Of a stretch of 64,000 bases of DNA, positions 59,490 to 64,000 are shown piece after piece. The notes beneath the pieces were generated by a model. The model searched no databases and had not been told where the DNA came from. It saw only the letters and a program-made list of their open reading frames with translations. Position numbers and translations under genes: made by a program. Each line of letters opens with the position of its first letter. Position 1 is the stretch's first letter. Origin of the DNA: Cichorium intybus (lineage: Eukaryota > Streptophyta > Magnoliopsida > Asterales > Asteraceae); contig CM042010.1 in the NCBI GenBank assembly GCA_023525715.1, positions 80,415,894-80,479,893 of the forward strand. Direction: 5' to 3'.

Positions 59490-61181
59490 TTAAGGGATGG
59501 TCCATATCCTTTTAACCATATTAACATTAGTGCATGGTTTCATAGAAAGGCTCAGCAGTCTACAGCGTATATCATCCTTAATGCTATTCACCACGGCCTG
59601 ATATGATCTTTTAGTTTTTTTGAAAATTCGAAAATTTCTTTTCTGCCAAATGTGGTAAACTGCTCCAGCAAGCACAAGTCTTCTAATGATGGACCAAATG
59701 GTTTTAGTCTTAGACACAGGTTTTAGTTGATTAATGATATCAGACCAGCTATTAGTGGGGATGGAGAGATTCATGACATGTTGAAGATCATGCCAAACCA
59801 TAGAAGGGAAAGAGCACTCGAAGAAAAGATGGGAAAGGGAATCAGGACAATCCCCGCAGAAGGCACAAATGAGGTTCGAATTAGTATCCCAAATTTTGAT
59901 TTTATCATGAGTCTTAAGACGATTTTTAAGAGCAACCCAAAGAATGAATGCATGTCTAGGGATATTCTGGGTGAACCAAACCAGATGATACCAATCAACA
60001 GGCTGGTCATAGGGCCGAATACACTGCCAAACGGAACGAACAGAAAAATCAGAAAGATTACCGTCACTAGATCTCCATTGGAGTTTATCAGGAACGAGAG
60101 GGGAAAGAGAAGGAGGGTTTTGATGAAGAAGATTAGGATGGGATTCCCTCCATTGACCGTCCCGAACCCAATATCCGTTGATGACAAGATCAGCAACCTT
60201 GCTATCAGGATTGAATCCCGCATCCCTGATGTGTCGAGCAGAAATGAAATTAGAGAGGGGACCAGCAGGATGCCAGTTATCGAACCATGCAGATGTAGAG
60301 GACCCATCACCAATCTGGGAAACAATAAAAACTCTTATCTTACTTCGCATATCTAGGATGTTTCGCCAAGCAAAACCTGAATCGTATTTTTTGGGGGCAT
60401 CCCAAAAGTTACGTCCACAGAGACGGTAAGAATGGATCCACTTGACCCATAGTGAATCCTTCTTAGAGAGGAGTCTCCAAACATGCGAATCCATAAGGGC
60501 AACATTCCAAACAGCAAGATTACGGATTCCAAGTCCACCATGTTCCTTAGGGAGACACACAGTTTTCCAGGAAACTTTAGCTTTTCCACGTTTCAACTCA
60601 CCATGGCACCAGAGGAAACCCCTCATGAGTTTCTCAATTTCTTTAGAAATAGATTTAGGAAGAATAAAAACAGAAGCCCAATAGATTTGCATAGAAGAAA
60701 GAACAGAGAGAATAAGCTGAAGACGGCCAGCAAAGGAGAGAGATTTGTTTTTCCAGTCATTAATCCTGCATTTGACTTTATCAACAAGACCTTTACAGTC
60801 CTTGTGGGCAAGACGGGTGGTGATTAGAGGGATGCCAAGGTATCGGACAGGGAAAGATCCCTTAGGGAACCCAACCATACTGTCAATAGCAGCCCTAGTA
60901 GTATCACCAACATTGCAATAAAAGGCTTCGCTTTTCGCAATATTAGGATGGAGCCCAGAAACCCCAGAGAATTCACCAAGGGAATCACATATGATCCTTA
61001 CCGAAGATCTATCCCCATGAGAGAAGAGGAGAAGATCATCGGCAAAGCATAGATGTGTGATATTCTGTTCGTCACAATGACGGTGGAATTTAAAAGAATC
61101 AGATTCAGAAATTTTTCTCTTGATCATAAGGTTAAGAACCTCCATAACAAGAGTGAAGAGATAGGGAGAGAGAGGGCACCT
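59490..61181 (-). pseudogene. LINE J ORF2 part 3: RT C-terminal half and zinc domain
   Basis: Open as 551 aa from 61145. It reads MEVLNLMIKRKISESDSFKF, then the catalytic FADDLLLFSHGDRSSV (near 61020-61050), the RT thumb (GLHPNIAKSEAFYCNVGD, RYLGIPLITTRLAH), KIWDTNSNLICAFCGDCPDS (zinc domain) and ends RIWTIP. It is separated from part 2 by a missing A near 61181, where LINE F has GGTGACCCT and this copy GGTGCCCT. Confidence 0.92.
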
Positions 61182-62899
61182 TGGCGAAGGCCACGTTTAC
61201 CTTTGAAAATACCATGTATGTTACCATTGATACTCACAGAGTAAGCCGTAGTAGAAACACATGTCATGATCCAGTCAATCATACGAACGGGGAAACCAAA
61301 TCCAACCAAGATGGTGCGAAGAAAAGACCAGTCAACGGTGTCATAGGCTTTTTGAATATGCACTTTAAAAGCACATCTTGGTGGTCCACGTTGACGATGA
61401 TAATCCCTCATGAGCTCGTGTACAAGAAGAACGTTGTCGGAGATCAAACGACCAGGGATGAAAGCAGACTGGTTATCATTAACCAAACAAGAGAGATGAT
61501 TCTTGATACGGTCCGCAATAATCTTGCTTATACATTTGTAAACAACATTACAGCATACGATTGGACGAAAATCAGTGACTTTGGAAGGAGAGTCAACCTT
61601 AGGGATGAGAGCAAGAACAGTGTTGTTGAAAGACTTAAGGAGTTTTCCAGACGAAAAGAACTCCTTAACCGCCAAACAAACATCAGTACCCACAATATCC
61701 CAGGCAGACTTGAAGAACTTAGCCGAGAAGCCATCAGGACCAGGGGCTTTATCATCTCCCATTTGGAACATGGCACCCTTAACCTCCTCATCCGTAACAG
61801 GAGTAAGCATGGCGGCAGATTGGATAGGGGAGAGCTTATTAGAGAATAGGGAACAAGGGTCACGAATAGGAATGGAAGGGTAGGCAGAACCTAAGAAGTT
61901 TTGAAAGTGGGAAACAAAAAGGTTGGGAAGGTCATTTCCGGATATCCAGTTTCCATGAGCATCAATGATAGAATCGATACGACTACGAGATAAGCGGCTA
62001 CGAACCGTTTTGTGGAAAAATCCAGAATTTTTATCTCCCTCACGCAGCCAGTCAACCTTGGCCTTTTGTTTCAGAAACCTTTCTTCATCAAGAACAGCCT
62101 CATTATAAGCAAGGAGATAGCTGCAATGTTCTTGACGAAGATCATTATTGAAAGGGTCCCGATCCAGAGCAATCTGAATTCTATCAAGTTCCTTACGGAG
62201 GGAGATAACCTTGGAGAAGATGTTGCCCTGTCTACGAAGAAGAAGACGCAAAGGTTTTTTCAATTTTTTAAGGTTTTGGAAAACCTTAAACATCCTATAT
62301 CCAGGGATATTGGAATTCCAAGAATCAGCAACCACCTGCTTGAAATCGTTCTTATATGTCAGGAAGTTAGGGAATTTAAACGATTTCGGTCTGAACGTAG
62401 ATCTACTGGGAAGAGAAAGCACAGCAGGAGTATGGTCAGAAGACTGATAGGGGAGAAAATTGACAGATGCAGAGGGGAAAGAAGCAATGAAACTATGATT
62501 TCCCATGACACGGTCAATTTTTTTGAGAATACCACCAGTACCATTAGGAGACTTGGTCCAGGTGTAAAAGAGACCTTTATAGTTAAGGTCCTCCATCTCC
62601 AAGCGATTAACATAGTCCCTGAAATCCTCCATAGCACGAGATATAACAGAAGTCCCATAGGTGCTATCTTTCATGTCAAGGGCAACATTGAAATCACCCA
62701 AAAGGATCCAAGGATCATCTTTAATCACTTTCTTATGGGCTGAAAGAGAATGCCACAGGGATCGTCGAAGGATGTGGTTATTATGCGCATAGATGAAAGA
62801 GTAGAAGAACGTTTTATTAGAAGCACGAATTTTAACGTAGAAGTGCATAACCTGATCATTTAAGTCAAGAAGCATCATATCAATAGTATTGGGATCCTA
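61124..62899 (-). pseudogene. LINE J ORF2 part 2: endonuclease end and RT start
   Basis: Open as 584 aa from the Met at 62878. It holds the endonuclease core ILLGDFNVALDMKDSTYG, GLFYTWTKSPNG and SSDHTPAVL (catalytic Asp/Asn and His of the EEP family), then RT with FSAKFFKSAWDIVG, NTVLALIPKV, NQSAFIPGRL and CAFKVHIQKAYDTVDWSF. Where LINE F has FKVDIQKAYD, this copy has His for the first RT Asp. A TAG (62897-62899), probably from a Trp codon before DPNT, cuts it off from part 1. It ends out of frame after GLRQGA. Confidence 0.92.
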
Positions 62900-62901
62900 A
62901 G

Positions 62902-63120
62902 CTACCACAATTCTAGTCCCCCTAGGGCTAAAAAGACCGTTAGACGACCAAGACCAAGACCCAAAAGCACGCGTACATATAAGAGGAAGCTTAGAGAGTC
63001 AGCCCGAGTCTCTAAGGAAGCACAAATATTTAGATTTTGTTCTCGGATTAGATCTCTCAAAGCTTTCTGATGCGAAGGCTTACAGAGACCGCGGGTATTC
63101 CAAGCAGCAATGTACGTCAT
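62902..63120 (-). pseudogene. LINE J ORF2 part 1: endonuclease N-terminus
   Basis: Starts MTYIAAWNTRGLCKP at 63120. AWNTRGL and the Glu in SLETRADS are the first endonuclease motifs. From about 62975 the frame reads nonsense (LGLGLGRLT), while the frame one base over reads AFGSWSWSSNGLFSPRGTRI, so an indel lies there. The ATG shares four bases (ATGA) with the ORF1 stop. Confidence 0.85.
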
Positions 63121-64000
63121 ATGGATACTGGTTTGATGGTGGAATCCATCTGCTCGGACGCCTGAGCTATTCCAATATGGTCATTAGGAGATTCCATATC
63201 ATCATCATTGATAAACTTGGCCGTTTCTCCATCATCAGATTCGACCTCAATGAGTTCATCCATATCCTTTAAGTCTACAGAATCTGGGTCAACATCATCA
63301 GGAATAAGAGTGGATGGGGCATGAGTAGGAGGGATTTGGGAAGAGTGAGCAGCAAGATCTGTCATATCGTTGGAACAAGATTCTAGAATAGAAAAGGCGT
63401 TGAAAATAGGAGTGGGGAGCTTAGATATTTTTGGAGGTGTAGTGGATGAGAGGTGGAGGATAGGGCTAGGAAAACCTACAACATTTATAGATTCCTTTTG
63501 GGAGGGATTACTAGATTGAGGGTTAATGGAAGGGCATTTCTTGTTAGGGACAGGTGTAGTGGTTGGATTAAATATTTTAGGGACATGTTGAAAGTCGGTT
63601 CGCGATTTAATTTTACTATTATTATTTTTATTATAGACATAGTTTTTTGAAATTTCTTTAGCCATCCTTCCCTTTTGGGTATTTCTATTAGACTTACTTT
63701 GCTTAATATCATTAGTAGAAATTTCATTATTAGATCTATGTTTCATTAAAATTTTCTTTTTAGTAACCACCTTAAAACCATCATCCATTTGCATAGGAGA
63801 GGAAACTATAACCTGATCACTAGGTATTTTATCTTTGGTCTTCGCGTCATTAGTCTTAGAGATGACATTCATACATTTGTTAGTTTCATGACCATAAACC
63901 ATGCAATGAGAGCACATAGGGGGTTTCCATTCATATTCAATACTGAGAGTATGGGTGGAAAATTCTAGAGTATCAGGATCAGGAATACGGATAATAACTT
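63117..64000 (-). CDS. LINE J ORF1 (nucleic-acid-binding protein, partial)
   Basis: Open to the right edge. Immediately before the first Met at 63917 the frame is open (EYEWKPPMCSHC), so the N-terminus is outside the window. The knuckle CSHCMVYGHETNKC (CX2CX4HX4C) begins at 63914. A long low-complexity, Lys/Ser/Asn-rich stretch follows, then an acidic end (LIEVESDDGETAKFINDDD). In plant LINEs this protein binds the element RNA. It stops with TGA at 63117-63119, overlapping the ORF2 start. Confidence 0.88.
   Translation of the reverse strand, partial: VIIRIPDPDTLEFSTHTLSIEYEWKPPMCSHCMVYGHETNKCMNVISKTNDAKTKDKIPSDQVIVSSPMQMDDGFKVVTKKKILMKHRSNNEISTNDIKQSKSNRNTQKGRMAKEISKNYVYNKNNNSKIKSRTDFQHVPKIFNPTTTPVPNKKCPSINPQSSNPSQKESINVVGFPSPILHLSSTTPPKISKLPTPIFNAFSILESCSNDMTDLAAHSSQIPPTHAPSTLIPDDVDPDSVDLKDMDELIEVESDDGETAKFINDDDMESPNDHIGIAQASEQMDSTIKPVSI

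Larger units (their letters stand above)
59234..64000 (-). mobile_element. LINE J (longer copy, 5' end beyond window)
   Basis: Poly-A end at the T run 59234-59240, then 3' UTR, ORF2 (endonuclease, RT, zinc domain) and ORF1 (CCHC knuckle) on the - strand. Same family as LINE F. The 5' end and right target duplication lie past base 64000. ORF2 has two frameshifts and one stop. Confidence 0.94.

Overview
The window is plant nuclear heterochromatin. All recognisable coding sequence belongs to transposable elements: Ty1-copia polyproteins primed by initiator-Met tRNA, a Ty3-gypsy element with a chromodomain-like tail, RT/endonuclease LINEs whose ORF1 carries a CCHC knuckle, a tRNA-headed SINE and a hAT-like DNA element. 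This mix fits a eudicot angiosperm. Asteraceae is only a guess from the general look of the polyproteins. No host gene, rRNA, tRNA gene or CRISPR array was found.

The underlying substrate is one long minisatellite with a monomer of about 30 bp (a representative monomer is 45011-45040). Seven blocks are visible: 8397-11012, 18565-19784, 36071-36515, 44728-45330, 47735-57884, 58165-58281 and 58862-59233, together about 15.5 kb. The monomers are ordered into a higher-order unit of about 0.9-0.98 kb, and in 49.4-57.8 kb into a further period of about 2.78 kb. The higher-order spacing continues across two of the large insertions, so the blocks are one array that was broken up by transposons.

Region by region: (1) 1-7589, copia element A, + strand, 5' LTR outside the window; it abuts a broken LTR of another family (7590-8396, - strand). 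(2) 11013-18564, copia element B, - strand, target duplication gggtt. (3) 19785-36070, copia element C, - strand, target duplication ggctt, coding region decayed; it is itself interrupted by copia element D (24153-32984, - strand, target duplication caatg), which has nearly the same polyprotein as A. (4) 36516-44727, gypsy element E, + strand. (5) 45331-47734, 5'-truncated LINE F, - strand. (6) 56544-56579, a 36-bp LINE remnant G with a 14-bp target duplication. (7) 57885-58164, SINE H. (8) 58282-58861, hAT-like element I with an 8-bp target duplication. (9) 59234 to the right edge, LINE J, - strand, with ORF1 running off the window.

Every complete LTR element has a gag-pol order typical of its class, and every one carries at least one stop or frameshift. 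Copia D is closest to intact, with one nonsense codon in gag. LTR pairs differ by hand count at about 0.7% (D), 1.2% (B), 1.6% (C) and 3% (E), so the invasions look recent and D is younger than its host C, as nesting requires. The most unusual observations are the two-tier higher-order structure of the 30-bp array and the fact that all four non-LTR insertions sit in the same orientation at the same monomer position.
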